64,000 nucleotides of DNA from Blasia pusilla (GCA_050084515.1 CM114272.1:60326001-60390000); one strand, 5' to 3'. Positions 11,087-21,863 are shown, numbered from the stretch's first letter. The notes: generated from the sequence alone by a model not told the origin. Numbers and translations: made by a program.

Positions 11087-11520
11087 TCTAGTTGTTTACT
11101 CATCCCACCGGATCCCAAACCCTCAACCTACCTGATTTGACATACTCGGGATTTGATGTCACACTTCCTCCCTACCAAATACTTGATTGATAACTTTCCT
11201 GCTAAACTGACACTCCCCAGATCTTGTGTCCCTTGCTCTTCTCCATCAAAGACTTGACTAATAACCCTCCTCGTGAATCGACATAGGAGACTTTACTAAC
11301 AACTCTCCTCCAAAATTCACACCCTCCGAATCCAATGTCACTAGTATCTTTCCACCAAAGATTTTCTAACACTTCCCATCCAAAACTGAGACCCTCTAGA
11401 TCCAATGTCAATTGTTTCCCCCCATTGGAGACTTCACTTATAATTACCCTCCGAAAACGATACACTTCGTATCTGGTGTCACTTGAATCTTCCTACCAGA
11501 GACTTTTCTTTTGACACTTC
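11087..11520. repeat. Degenerate ~70-bp tandem repeat
   Basis: The word ATCCAATGTCA or a close variant ends near 11,160, 11,230, 11,339, 11,409 and 11,480, spaced about 70 bp except one interval of about 110 that includes a partial unit. Each unit also carries a TTCC(A/T)CCAAAGACTT-like word and a TAACAACTCTCCTCCAAAA-like word. Units are strongly diverged. Confidence 0.7.
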
Positions 11521-12611
11521 TATCCTATAGATCTATCTTTACTAAGCCTTTCCACTCAAAGTACTTCCTCCTTTTTGGGTATGATGGTTGCTTAGAATTT
11601 TTTATGCCAAAGCGTTCGAGTGTAACTTGCTATTGCTGTAAGAGAGCAGAAGCAATGGTGAAGAGATGGGGAAATTTCACTAGTAGAAATGGTTCACTAG
11701 TTACCACCCTTTTATCGACAACCCCCTTTGGTATATCTTCCCTCTATTAAGGGAGGATGGCTTCTTGATTTGCAAACACCTCTTGGATTGACATATGGTA
11801 GTGGGGCAACACGAACAAATTTTCCTAGTATCATAGTAAGAAAAGTTCTTTTTCAATTCTTCATAATTGTTGGTTTCATGCATAGTACGAACTACATAGT
11901 AGTTTAATATAGCACAAAATTTCCTCCTTTTTCCCAATAAAAGCCCAGATTTTTTTAATGACAATATAATATTGAGCGATTTAAAGAGTTTGATGGGACG
12001 TTTTTCCACCTCACCAGAAAGATACTAGGAAACCTCCACTTTTTCTAGTAGAAAAAACCTACCATGAAAGTGTCCTAGTAGTCTTGGGACCACACTTGTT
12101 ACTAATTTTCCTCCTAACAATCTCGAGATTCCCAAGCATGAAGCATTGCAATCATTGTAATGTGGGGAGTATGACTTTTAGTATGGGTGGAGACTCCATT
12201 TGATGAGCATGGCTTTGGGATTCCCCAAATTTATGAGTTCCCCCTTTTGGTAATTTCCATGGATACCCCATCTTATTTACTTATTGTCTCCGATGTATAG
12301 AGTTCCAAATCTTCCTTCGTCACGCTTAGGTGTGGCCTACGTGTTCCACGACAATGATTGGGGAGATCCGGGGCTAAGAGTAATCGTAGCCGGTTAAAAT
12401 AAAAAAATTCCAATTCATTTGAAACTTGTCTGCAAAAAATTGATAGGATTAGGGGGGTTTCTTTGTAAAATATATGTGAAAACCGGTAGGAAATCTGATT
12501 TTACCGATCCAAACTATGAGACACCGGCAATGTATCGATTCCCATGAAAAAACTCCCGAGACCCTGTTCCACGACTCCCCAAGTCTCTCCTAGTACTTCC
12601 TACTCGTCCTA

Positions 12612-13337
12612 TCTATATTATTATTGTAAAATGCCCCCTTTAACTTTCAAACACTCATCATGCTGACAACTTCCAATTTTAGCCAATCAGGACTTGACAT
12701 GTCTTTTCGACAAATTTAGAGTCAATTTTGGAGGGGTTTATTTGGGGTCCTTAAGTGTCTAACCCGACTTACATCTAACAAGATAAGGGGACTGCAGAGA
12801 AATGATAAGAGGGGGGATTGCACCAAGTTGGACTGGCTGAAAGGTGTTATGCAAGTAGGTGCTCTTGCCTCTTCTATCCTTCCAGCACTTGCTCCAAATA
12901 AACAACCAAGGCGGAGAGGGTCTAAGCCGGGTTGGGATCGTAACGGCCTCTACATACAATCGCTGGTTTTTTTCTCACTATCTAACCTATCCACGTGTCA
13001 TTCACACGAGTATAATTACTAACTCTCAAATTCCCCCTCTCAAGGTCGCACATTGGTTCCTACCTGTTAGAATTATAGGCTACCACGGAAAATGCAACCT
13101 TGAGGAGCAGATCTAACATTTCCCTGAGGCACCTTGTTGTCAGTTTTTTATGGCAAATGTTAGTTCACGTTCACATGGGAAATGGAAAATGCAACCCAAG
13201 AGGAGCAGGTCTTACATTTCCCTAAGGAGTGCCGTGAGTTTTCTTGGCTAATGTAGGTCAACCTTCTAAATGGGGGGGAGGTCTAGTGAGGAACTTATGA
13301 TAGGTTGTTCAAATTACCCGAGCACGTGTATCTACTA
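12612..13337 (+). mobile_element. Possible non-autonomous Helitron (~726 bp)
   Basis: The left end reads A|TCTATATTATTATTG, nearly identical to the 5' terminus of the short Helitrons at 13.7-19.6 kb, and an internal CCACGTGTCATT word is also of that type. The proposed right end is TCTACTAG|T at 13,331-13,338, giving the expected CTAG and A/T host bases. The subterminal hairpin typical of Helitron 3' ends is not clear here, so the right boundary is uncertain. No coding capacity is seen inside. Confidence 0.4.
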
Positions 13338-13676
13338 GTCTTTTTTAAATCATGTCTAATTACCGCCCAAACTATAGTGTGATTTTCTTAATAACATTTT
13401 CCACTTGTGCCACAACACCCCTTAAGAAGGAACAAGCTCTCACACGGCCAACACCACCTTTGATTCTAAAAATGTATAAAAATTTATATTTTGTATTTTT
13501 CAGTATTTCAGAAAAAAAAATACCTTCCATTCTCCTCGCAGGGCTTAGGGGATGGAGGGTTTAAGGGATGGAATTTCCCCCAAGACAGCCCCGACTAGTT
13601 CTCTGCGAGAAACAAAGGGCGAGACTCCGATGAGGAGTCCCTTCCTCCATCGAAGAAGAAGATTCCACTCTACATA

Positions 13677-13902
13677 CTAGTAAGATGCCCGTGCGATGCA
13701 TGGGAAATAAAAAAGTATTTGAGTAGTCCTTCTTCTGGGTGGTGAAAGGAGGGGGAGGGAATGAAATGACTAATGAATTAGACAAATTCATGATCCTAAA
13801 ATTGTTGCCCATGACATTCGAAATATTTTTTTTTCCACTTGTCACGTGTTAAACAATGAGGTGTTTGCAAATCAAGAAATCACTTTCCAATAATAATATA
13901 TA
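13677..13902 (-). mobile_element. Short non-autonomous Helitron copy 1
   Basis: Read on the minus strand it begins near 13,902 with TATATTATTATTGGAAAGTG (the terminal TC is mutated), carries CACGTGACA, and ends at 13,677 with CTAG preceded by a hairpin built from CATGCATCGCACGGG. The host base beyond the 3' end is T. The sequence matches the copy at 19,440-19,640 along its length. Confidence 0.75.
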
Positions 13903-15672
13903 ACATCCCGAATTTGAACGGAAGAGCGAATTCAAAACCGGCTCCAACACTCCCCATCTCAGCCGGACGACGGGTGATCTGATTTTGGAAGTGCGCAGTT
14001 TTGTCAAGATATCAAGAGACTGGATTTCGGTCAGCAAATGGTGATTGTTTGTTTCTTCCAGGATGTGGTGAAGACTGCATATTGTCGAGTTAACGGGATA
14101 ACCTACGAATTCTGCCTGCAATTCGGCATTCCATTCCAGTACGGAGTCTGGCGAAGAAAGTACGGGTCACATCGCGATGCATGCCGCGGCTTGTGACAGA
14201 GATTTCAGATTTCATCGCTTGGGTCATTGTATTTGGGAGAGATGTGCAGCAGGACTGTACGCGGTGATTGTGGGCGCGGACCAGGTTTCAAACAAACTCG
14301 TTCGAGATTGTTAGACACCAATACCCACCCACCTGCCTCTTCTCATTCTGAATTTGTAGCGACTGAAAAAGAATGATACAAACCTTTAAGTGGCCCACGG
14401 GTGAAAGAGTACCTATGGGCATGTTCATGCCCATAGAAAAGCGTTGGCAGAGTTCCGAGATAAACTCTTGCACTCGACTGGGATCTGCGCAGCATTTTGT
14501 GAATTTAGATGCAGCAGTAGGAGTGTTTCCCCACCATGTGCCGCGTATGCATCCCACCAGTGCTTTGTTCTCAAGAAGATGGGGTTTCCCGTTTTGGCTA
14601 ACGCCAGAGCCTTGTCGGCCGACACGACTGCTGTGAAGGTGGATTCGGTTGTAATCGAATAGCACATACGAAAGACTGCAACAGATTCCATAACTCTACA
14701 TGGAGTAAGTGGAAGGAGCCAAGTGTGCGACAGTCTGCGTTGGCACTCTTCCTACATAAGAGTTTCGGAGTGTGCAGGTCTAGGCTACAATTTTGCCGTT
14801 ATACGTCAACACATGGAGAAACTGGACTGTGATCGAGAAGATATCAAGATGCAAGAGCGATGGAGCTTAATGGAACTTCGTTTGTGGATTCTGTGGTAAA
14901 TCTGTTGCATAGAAGATGCATAGGAAAGGTGAGAAACCTTACAACTCCACACCCAATGACACAGTACAGTACTACAAACAACCACTTCGCTTAAGCAAAC
15001 ATCTTCATTGGTCAATGGAACATGCCAACTTTGTCATTTACCCACCTAAGGCACTCTCCTTCGACACCCAATGCCGAGGTTGGCATGACGAGATACCAAA
15101 GTAAAACATCGTGGCGTTACTTCGTTGGTAGTTCAAGTCAGGCTCCTCGCGCAGGCTGGTAGATGGCAGTAACGGCCCAACTCTCGGGCTGAATCTTAAG
15201 GCTAGGGTAAACCAGTCGGAACTCAGGAAAGGGGAAGCTCATAACATATGATTTGATAGGGCCACAATTGAGTTTCATGTTTCCGATGCATTGCGAGACA
15301 CTCTACCTCAGGCAACTCACTCCACGGAGTAAAAGCAACTCTCACTCCAGAGTAAAGATGAAAGCATCGCTATGAGTCGGAGAAGAGCTATAGTATAGAC
15401 GAAAGCATTTCGTTCGGTTCTCTGAGAAGAAGCTGATAAAGATGCAAGAATTGTTATCGGTACTCGGGGGAACAGTTCCTTGCGTTGTATGATTGTTACC
15501 GCTTTGATCCAGGAACTCCAATTCACTTATCGCCGTGTCTAATGAAAGTTACGAAATATCTGCAGGGCAGAAATAAAAGGTCAAATCCTGAAAACCGCTG
15601 CTGAGTGGCACAACTTGTCTGGCTTCCAGTGCGATCTTTAATCCCCCAAAGCAGAAGCTCGGGCGCTATCTG
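13903..15672. other. 3' flank of the GT34 gene; no gene resolved
   Basis: The longest frames are overlapping minus-strand frames of 125 and 88 codons at 14,288-14,691; neither has a recognisable motif. A plus-strand stretch starting after a good acceptor-like sequence (TTTGTTTCTTCCAG, near 14,060) stays open for about 40 codons but cannot be joined to anything. Base composition is more balanced than in the retrotransposon regions, so this may be true host DNA, including the 3' untranslated region of the glycosyltransferase. Confidence 0.4.
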
Positions 15673-17004
15673 CTACTGCTTGATATTTGCTGAAGAAGCC
15701 AAAGTTTTCACCGCATGTGACGAAAGATCAGTATGCGTGAAGCCATAGCGCACCAACACTTCGTTATCCGCAAAATTGAATGCGCGCTCCATTCCACTCT
15801 GACAAGCAGAAATGGTTGCAGTCTTGCCTACGCCGGTGCACAGGTCGCAGCCAGTAAAATGGGTCACAAATGGCCATCTCCTCTGCTTTGAACTCTCACC
15901 CTTCTCTTCGTGAATATCCATAACCTCTTTCCAGTGACGACTGAAGTCGCCAGCCTCCTCCATGTAGACTTTGCTTCCCCATTTCGGTGGCTCGCTAGAC
16001 AGGAGATATACAGCTGCTGATTGATCTTCGGCAACCTGCGTTCGCGGCCGTCCTGTCAGATGGTCGGAGAGGAAAACACCCCACTTCTTCTCGAATACTT
16101 TATCCGACATGCGCGCCCACGCTTCCAGAAAATCTAAAGACCACTGGCAATTTCTGATTAGAAAAATCCCTGTTGTTAGTCCTGACCACTGTTTCTTGTC
16201 GTACACTAGATCCGAGTTCCCGGGTATGACGAAATTGAATTCCTTGTACGCGTCCAGCGGTATCTTGAAATTCATGTCCGTAATGAGGGCATCACTATCC
16301 ATCCACAGGAACCATTCGACGTCGGGGTGCTGAAGCATGAGAGTCCTGAGAAGCGGAAGCTTAACCCACAGACCGTTCACACCTTCGTCGATGTCAGCCA
16401 TGTTGTACAGGTGATTCGTGATGCGATGGAGACGACAGTAGTCCAATCTGTTCTTGAGAAACTTGAGGAAGTAATGGTCTCCTATTGTTTTGGCACAACT
16501 TTGTGGTTGTTGACCGGATACCAGGAAGAATCCGGTCCCATCTGATGCCCAATCGTCTCTCGCAAGGTATTCTTTTCGTTGATCGTCCCAATCGCTCACG
16601 TGAGTACCAAGGCTGTAAGGAAATCTCTGAAGAAAGCGTCTGGAATCCTGCCGACCAACACGACTCGTGATTGGATCGTCTAGGAATTTGAACTGGGCTA
16701 CATTGCTTGCAGTGATCTGCTCCGTCACCTGCTGCACGTGTACCACACTTTCAACCTTTTCTTCCCCGTAAAGCATCAGCGGCACTCTGTAGGTCACTTC
16801 TCGTATAATGCCCCATATGACGAGAACCGTCATACATCCGCTAACAAGATACAAAAACTTCATTTCTGGAGCTTTCCGTCTCACATCCTCGTCTGCCTGT
16901 GGGTTCGCCTGCCACGGCAACTTATTGGTGTCTGTCGGAATCTTGGGCACTGGTACCTTAGACTCCGCTACATCGTGAGTAGAGGTCAAGTTGATCCTCT
17001 TCAT
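15673..17004 (-). CDS. GT34 family glycosyltransferase (xyloglucan xylosyltransferase / galactomannan galactosyltransferase type)
   Basis: A 443-residue intact protein, close to the usual 450-460 of plant GT34 enzymes. These are Golgi type II membrane proteins that add alpha-1,6-linked xylose or galactose to the backbone of xyloglucan or (gluco)mannan during cell-wall synthesis. Residues 1-48 are a basic cytosolic tail; 49-68 form one membrane anchor (LYLVSGCMTVLVIWGII). The catalytic domain shows GTGFFLVSGQQP (157-168), DHYFLKFLKNRLDYC (176-190), and the metal/nucleotide-sugar DXD motif in WFLWMDSDALITDM (DSD at 236-238). GLTTGIFLIRNCQWSLDF (275-292), the DQSA segment (327-330) and THFTGCDLC (381-389) are also GT34 hallmarks. 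The ATG gives the expected tail length, and the coding region lacks introns. This is the only gene in the window that looks functional. Xylosyl versus galactosyl specificity cannot be told from the sequence alone. Confidence 0.93.
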   Translation of the reverse strand: MKRINLTSTHDVAESKVPVPKIPTDTNKLPWQANPQADEDVRRKAPEMKFLYLVSGCMTVLVIWGIIREVTYRVPLMLYGEEKVESVVHVQQVTEQITASNVAQFKFLDDPITSRVGRQDSRRFLQRFPYSLGTHVSDWDDQRKEYLARDDWASDGTGFFLVSGQQPQSCAKTIGDHYFLKFLKNRLDYCRLHRITNHLYNMADIDEGVNGLWVKLPLLRTLMLQHPDVEWFLWMDSDALITDMNFKIPLDAYKEFNFVIPGNSDLVYDKKQWSGLTTGIFLIRNCQWSLDFLEAWARMSDKVFEKKWGVFLSDHLTGRPRTQVAEDQSAAVYLLSSEPPKWGSKVYMEEAGDFSRHWKEVMDIHEEKGESSKQRRWPFVTHFTGCDLCTGVGKTATISACQSGMERAFNFADNEVLVRYGFTHTDLSSHAVKTLASSANIKQ

Positions 17005-18290
17005 TGAAATAGAGCTAGTCGTCTCTCAGCTTCAGAGTTCAAAACGGCTCAGGACTAACTCGTTGTCTCTCTCAAAGCTCCAGGGCGTGCGACATCCAGA
17101 GACGGAGAGAACACGCCGCTGCACATACACTTCACCAGCGCTGCACTAGTTGGACTGATTCCTGCAAATCTGACATGTTAAGTTGAGAGGTTAGAGGAGC
17201 CTCGCAATTTCTACCTTCCCGTCATTGCGAAGCTAGTTAAACCAAACAAAGGCGTATCAGCCATTGAGGCTACCTGCTTCCCGCGACCGGTCCGATTTGA
17301 GAGAGGTTCTCATTTCGAGTGCGATAATCCATAACCTCCAGCTACGGAAATGTGAAGGGGTTTCAAACATCGTCATCAACATGCTCAAGCTTTAAACCTT
17401 GCAAGTAATAGAAGCTGATATGCCAATAGACTCGGCCTACACTCGCAGGTAGTGCGAGTGTTGGTAGAGTCGCTAGCTCGAGCAGGAACCAGATGCTCCC
17501 GTCCCCACGTTTACGCTGACGAGCATCGTGCAGACTGTGGAGAATAGATGAACCCTCCAAGCTAGGTTCCACAACCATACACATTTTACACATGCAGTCC
17601 CTGGAGGTAGAATAGTTCTTACGCTTCGTCACTCAAAGTTCAAATGTGGAGATGTCGCTTACCTCTATCGACGGAGCTCGAAGTCATAAACCCCCCACAC
17701 ATCGGACGATGTTCCAGGCTGGGAGCTTCATCACACACGCCTCGCTTAAACACGCCTCACTCCAAATCGCCACGGCCTTGCGGAGCTACAGCCCATCCCG
17801 TCCACATTACCAATCCGTGCAAGCGCACACGATAATCGTGCCTGCACTGCACAAACTCCGGATGCTATACTATGTCCGTGACGACACGACAGACCCCAAC
17901 GAAACACTGCCGCCTAAATGATGACGCTAAACTTGACGATAAGCCCTGTCCTTATCAGAACGATAACCCCTTGGCAGAGATATCCGCCAAAGTTCCCGGA
18001 CTCTGACAATTCATAACTACATTTCTAGTGAGCGCGGCGTCACGGTGCAGCAGAGAGGAGGGCGAATCAAGAGTTGCCAGATTCACAGAAGAAATGACCT
18101 ACCTGTATCGTCGTACGCAATACACTGTCAGGTGATTATCTCGAGTTCTCAGGCCTGACGAGTCAGGACGAGGAGGCGTGGGGTGTGGGGGGGCGCCCTG
18201 CAGCAGCAGCGAATTTCGCTCGAATTTCATCCAAGCCACCGTTCTTTCTTACTTCATGTGCGCGCTAATAATAGCAGATCAAAGCATACC
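17005..18290 (-). promoter_or_regulatory. Spliced-looking 5' leader and promoter region of the GT34 gene
   Basis: Upstream of the start codon the minus strand shows a good acceptor (ATTTGCAG, ending at 17,162) and three donor-like sites: CAG|GTATGC (exon end 18,290), CAG|GTAGGT (18,103) and GAG|GTAAGC (17,663). A CTGCTGCTGCAG acceptor lies between the first two. This suggests one or more 5'-UTR introns or alternative first exons. No long coding frame is present here, and no TATA box could be assigned. Confidence 0.45.
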
Positions 18291-18661
18291 TGATTCTTGC
18301 GATGAGCGGCATCGAAAGCCTGCCGCTCCATTGATTCCGGCACTCCCTTCTTAGATTTACGGTCTCAGACAAATTTGGAGCCGCAGCAGGCCACCACTGA
18401 TATCAGTTGAAACAGCACATCAGTCGTTCTGCCATTGTTCACAATACGTAATTTGTATATATTGTACACATCTCATTCGAACTCCATCGCCTCCAACTAA
18501 GAGATGCTGTAGTTAATGCTATAGTTGGCCGGTTACGAATCCCCTCTAGCCTCTAGAAACGTCGCAGCCGTGCCTGAAAGAGGTGTCAGCCTCTCTGGTC
18601 ATGGATTCATTGTTTATTTATTTTTACTTCGGTTTTATACTTATCGCAAATCTCCTCCAGA

Positions 18662-18705
18662 GATCCACGGTAATTATGGCTCTCGTGCCATAATTACCGT
18701 GGATC
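18662..18705. repeat. Perfect 19-bp foldback with 6-nt loop
   Basis: GATCCACGGTAATTATGGC (18,662-18,680) and its exact reverse complement (18,687-18,705) flank the loop TCTCGT. It sits between imperfect direct repeats (CGGTTTTATACTTATCGC upstream and CGGTTTCTATACTCTTCTGCG-like downstream). Confidence 0.9.
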
Positions 18706-18964
18706 GTTCGGTTTCTATACTCTTCTGCGTACGGCGCTGAAGATAAAGACAAACATGTGCGGAGCTTCGCGGAATCGGACGGTGACTCGCTCTAGCAGAG
18801 GCAGTACGGTTCGTGTACAGCGGAAGAAAAGTGAAGGAACCTACTTCCGTTCTCGTATTCGGTTTGTTCTTCGTGCGACGCGGTCGTGATCTGTTGCGTG
18901 TTTTGGAATGAAGATAGAAAAGAGGTATATCACCCGGCTATCTAAGGATGATATTTAATTCATA

Positions 18965-19143
18965 TTAGTAGGTAGTTCTTATGCACGAAAATAAAAAAAT
19001 ATTTTGAAGAGTTAAGAATATACGAAGAGATGACACATAATTTTTTTCTTGTTGGCACGAGCATGTGAAACATTTTTTTTTACCAAATGTCAAATATAGA
19101 GGTGTTCGTAAATCAAGAAGGCACTCTCGCATAATAATCTAAC
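18965..19143 (-). mobile_element. Short non-autonomous Helitron copy 2
   Basis: Matches copy 3 (19,440-19,640) through GAGAGTGCCTTCTTGATTT, the CCTCTATATTTGAC region and AACAAGAAAAAAATT. The 3' end at 18,965 is CTAA followed by host T, a permitted CTRR ending; the hairpin before it is eroded. Its 5' end lies almost against the start of the plus-strand copy. Confidence 0.65.
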
Positions 19144-19151
19144 CTTTGTGT

Positions 19152-19305
19152 TTTATACGCGGCAACTTGGCAATGTTTCACCGGACAATAAGAAAAAAAT
19201 TTGAATTTGTGTGCGACATCATTAATCCCTTCCCTTGCTATACACTAACAAAAGCTATTCCAACACTTTTTTATCTCCCCGTGCATCGTACGGGCACCGT
19301 ACTAG
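19152..19305 (+). mobile_element. Short Helitron copy, plus strand, 5'-truncated
   Basis: Contains AAGAAAAAAATTTGAATTTG and ends with the hairpin CCCCGTGCATCGTACGGG and CACCGTACTAG|T, a clean Helitron 3' end with host T at 19,306. The first ~40 bases expected at the 5' end are missing. Together with copy 2 it forms a head-to-head pair. Confidence 0.7.
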
Positions 19306-19439
19306 TTTTCTTTACTATCGCTCTTTAACTCAACTCCCTCTTTTAAAGTGACGTGTGTCGACACCATAGGACCCTTAAAGGACAAGTGTCAATGCCGAGG
19401 AGGGTTTCTTCAAATCTCGTCCTCTTTTAATTATATAGA

Positions 19440-19640
19440 CTAGTAAAGTGCCCGTGCGATGTACGAAAAATAAAAAAGTGTTTGAAGAGCTTTTGCTAGT
19501 ATATAGCTCGTGAAGGGACACAAATTCAAATTTTTTTCTTGTTGCCCGTAGCATGTGAAATATTTTCTTACTGCCCAGCAGCCACGTGTCAAACAGAGAG
19601 GTTTGCAAATCAAAAAGGCACTCTCCAATAATAATATAGA
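19440..19640 (-). mobile_element. Short non-autonomous Helitron copy 3, complete (201 bp)
   Basis: On the minus strand it starts at 19,640 with A|TCTATATTATTATTGGAGAG, carries GACACGTGGC, and ends at 19,440 with ACTAG|T after the hairpin arms of CATCGCACGGG. The 5' TC, 3' CTAG, subterminal hairpin and insertion between host A and T are all present. No coding capacity; it would rely on a Rep/helicase supplied elsewhere. Confidence 0.85.
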
Positions 19641-19678
19641 TTATTCACGAGAGCCGCTTCCATAGATAGAAAAGATGT

Positions 19679-20254
19679 TGTACGAATCCACATCGTCATA
19701 CAACATACATCGTTGACATATCATACTCACATACATACATAACATAGACGAGAGTATCCACAAACACAAGTGTACCACAACTAAAATCCGTGAAAGACCT
19801 ACTGTCATAAAACACGTATAGAATCACATACAATCGAGCCAAATCCACTCCACGATGGGAGAATCCAAGTCGAAGCTTGCGGGAACCACCATAGCCAAGA
19901 GCCCTACTTACTACCAAGGCTAACTCCAACGCAACAAGCTCAACTCAAAGAACTAACTGTTCTTTGAGTGCACTCCACACTATATCCTCCAACATAAGAG
20001 TGGGCCCTACTGGAAAAGTCACCCTCAATTGAGTAACCCCCAACCGTATGTATGAAACCGCATCTCTGCCTGGACACTACGGCCCTACATAAGGTATTCC
20101 CTCTACTAGCACACTATACTCTACGACATAATCCATATGGTCATGACAGTTTTCGTGCGAATCCACATCGTCATACAACATACATCGTTGACATACCATA
20201 CTCACATACATACATAACATAGACAAGAGCATCCACAAACACAAATGTACCACA
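19679..20254 (-). repeat. DM2 3' LTR with X-Y-X internal structure
   Basis: Lies directly 3' of the DM2 coding region and a C-run (a G-rich polypurine tract on the minus strand). A ~105-bp block X (20,150-20,254) is repeated at 19,679-19,784, with a ~365-bp block Y between. Y recurs at 29,099-29,464 beyond the 5' side of DM2. On the minus strand the whole unit begins TGTGGTACA and ends GTACA, satisfying the TG...CA rule. DM4 has the same architecture at 45,191-45,958. An alternative is an X+Y LTR followed by a partial second LTR. Confidence 0.65.
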
Positions 20255-20275
20255 ACTCGCCCCCCTAACTGGCGG
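20255..20275 (-). other. DM2 polypurine tract
   Basis: Minus strand reads CCGCCAGTTAGGGGGGCG just before the LTR; DM4 has CTAGCTAGGGGGGCG in the same place (45,961-45,975). This primes plus-strand DNA synthesis in LTR elements. Confidence 0.7.
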
Positions 20276-20429
20276 TTAGGTCCCTCTAACTCCCAAGTAG
20301 CCCTATACATCTACTACATGCTATACACCTTCTTGGGTGCACGAATCAAAAGGCGGGGTGCTAGGTTGCCCCATCGTTAGTCGCACATATGTAATCCATA
20401 TCATGCAAAGATCAAGTCATCTACCTCTC

Positions 20430-20694
20430 CTAAGTACATCGAGGATAAATCCCACCTTCCAGTAGGAACAACATCCATACGTGGAGTCAAACACATCATG
20501 TGCCAACCCCTAGAACACCGATCACACACCAACATACGGGCTGCGTTACTAGCAGACCCACACAACATGCACCTCAAGCTAGCACGTATCATGGCTAAGC
20601 TTGGGTCAACAGTACCATCCACATTTGGAAGATGACATGGCGCACAATTACGCACATGGTCCTTCCAAACAACTCCATCACGACCCTCCAACAT
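20430..20694 (-). pseudogene. DM2 C-terminal PHD finger
   Basis: After the integrase tail (CAPCHLPNVDGTVDPSLA) comes CMLCG, then MLVCDRCSRGWHMMCLTP and PTGRW: the Cys4-His-Cys3 pattern of a PHD finger, a module that usually reads histone H3 tails. The last cysteine pair is in a shifted frame: after the Trp (20,452-20,454) one extra base is followed by I-Y-P-R-C-T and a TAG at 20,430-20,432. In DM4 the same place reads W-M-C-P-K-C-T-stop, so the ancestral ending was W-x-C-P-x-C-T and one Cys is also lost here. The PHD finger is thus the extreme C-terminus of the DM polyprotein, the position held by a chromodomain in chromoviruses. Confidence 0.85.
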
Positions 20695-20700
20695 GAGAAC

Positions 20701-21800
20701 TCAAGAAGCTAACACCTCGCGCACTCGTAAAATAGTGCGGCCTGCCGTCACATCCAACATTGTCGGTGCAATCTGCTGCAAATAGACATAGTCCCCCACA
20801 TGGAACCTACAAATCAATGGTCGATAACCTCCATCCCAAATGGTTGCATACCCCAACGTATCCCTGTGTTGAGCAATGGCAAGATTCTCAAAGGCTGTTG
20901 GCATAAGTCTCGAAAGAGCTCAGCTCGCTGAGAACACACTCTCATCCACATCTCTGGGTCATCAAGGTTCACCACCTCACTAGACTCCCAACGAATTGCT
21001 GTTGGCAAGTTTGGATCTCGGTCGTATAACAGAAAATAAGATGAGAAGGAAGCCAAGGATGCTTGGCGACTGAACCTATACCCCATGACTAACCATGGCA
21101 ACTGAATATCCTAGTCTCCAAGATGCCCCTTCTGTAGGCCATACTTGCGCAATGTCCTCTTTATCGTCTGAACCACACGCTCAGCCAAACCATCCGCCTC
21201 TAGATGATCTCGAGACGTGGTCCGATGATCAATCAATGCCTTGTCACACAAGACCTGAAACTCTGTACCCTCGTCCGTCAACACTTTAGCTGGTGCACCA
21301 AAATGACTAAGCACTCTATCAAGAAACTCATACGCCATTCCCTCACTTGCCTTGTCAGGTAATGCCACCAACTCAATCCACTTGGAGAAGTGCTCCACCA
21401 TCACCAACACATATCGATGATGTCGTACAGTCAACGGTAACGGTCCCGCAAAGTCCACACTCCAACGGTAACCCAACCCCATAATAGACAAGGGGTGTAA
21501 CTGTGGTGTAGGGGCATTGAATGATGCCCTCACCCGCTCACAAACCATACAACGTGACACCAACTGCTGCACTTGAGTATGCATGCCACACCACCAATAC
21601 TGACCAAGGAGTAAGCTAAACATACGCTTTACCCCAAAATGTCCCAACTCCTCATGGGCATGTCGCACAATGCGCTCTCTCTGAGCCAAATGCGGCACTA
21701 CTCGTACTCTACCATCCTCCCACACACGGAGAATATGTGTTCCCTCCAATCGATACCTTTTAGCACGTTGAAGAACATGGTCTCGCTCCTTGGCACTCAC
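20701..21800 (-). pseudogene. DM2 integrase
   Basis: Inserts the DNA copy into the genome. The frame 21,800-21,111 carries the HHCC zinc-binding domain (RHAHEELGHFG ... SRCMVCERV) and the core catalytic residues: D in WSVDFAGPL, D in VLTDEGTEF and E in DGLAERVVQT. A few residues are missing after TDEGTEF compared with DM4. After a stop the core continues (21,101-20,814, GYRFSRQASLASFSSYFLLY), then the C-terminal beta-barrel region (FHVGDYVYLQQIAPTMLD) at 20,904-20,701, which leads into the PHD finger. Two stops and a frameshift break it. Confidence 0.85.
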
Positions 21801-21863
21801 TATGCCTCACATCCTACTGGTCCGTAGGTACTCCAACACCAACGCATCATCATGAATATCATA

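Noticed and set aside
14040-14190. Possible plus-strand exon after TTTGTTTCTTCCAG
   Set aside because: Only about 40 open codons, no upstream exon or homology; kept as part of the unresolved flank.
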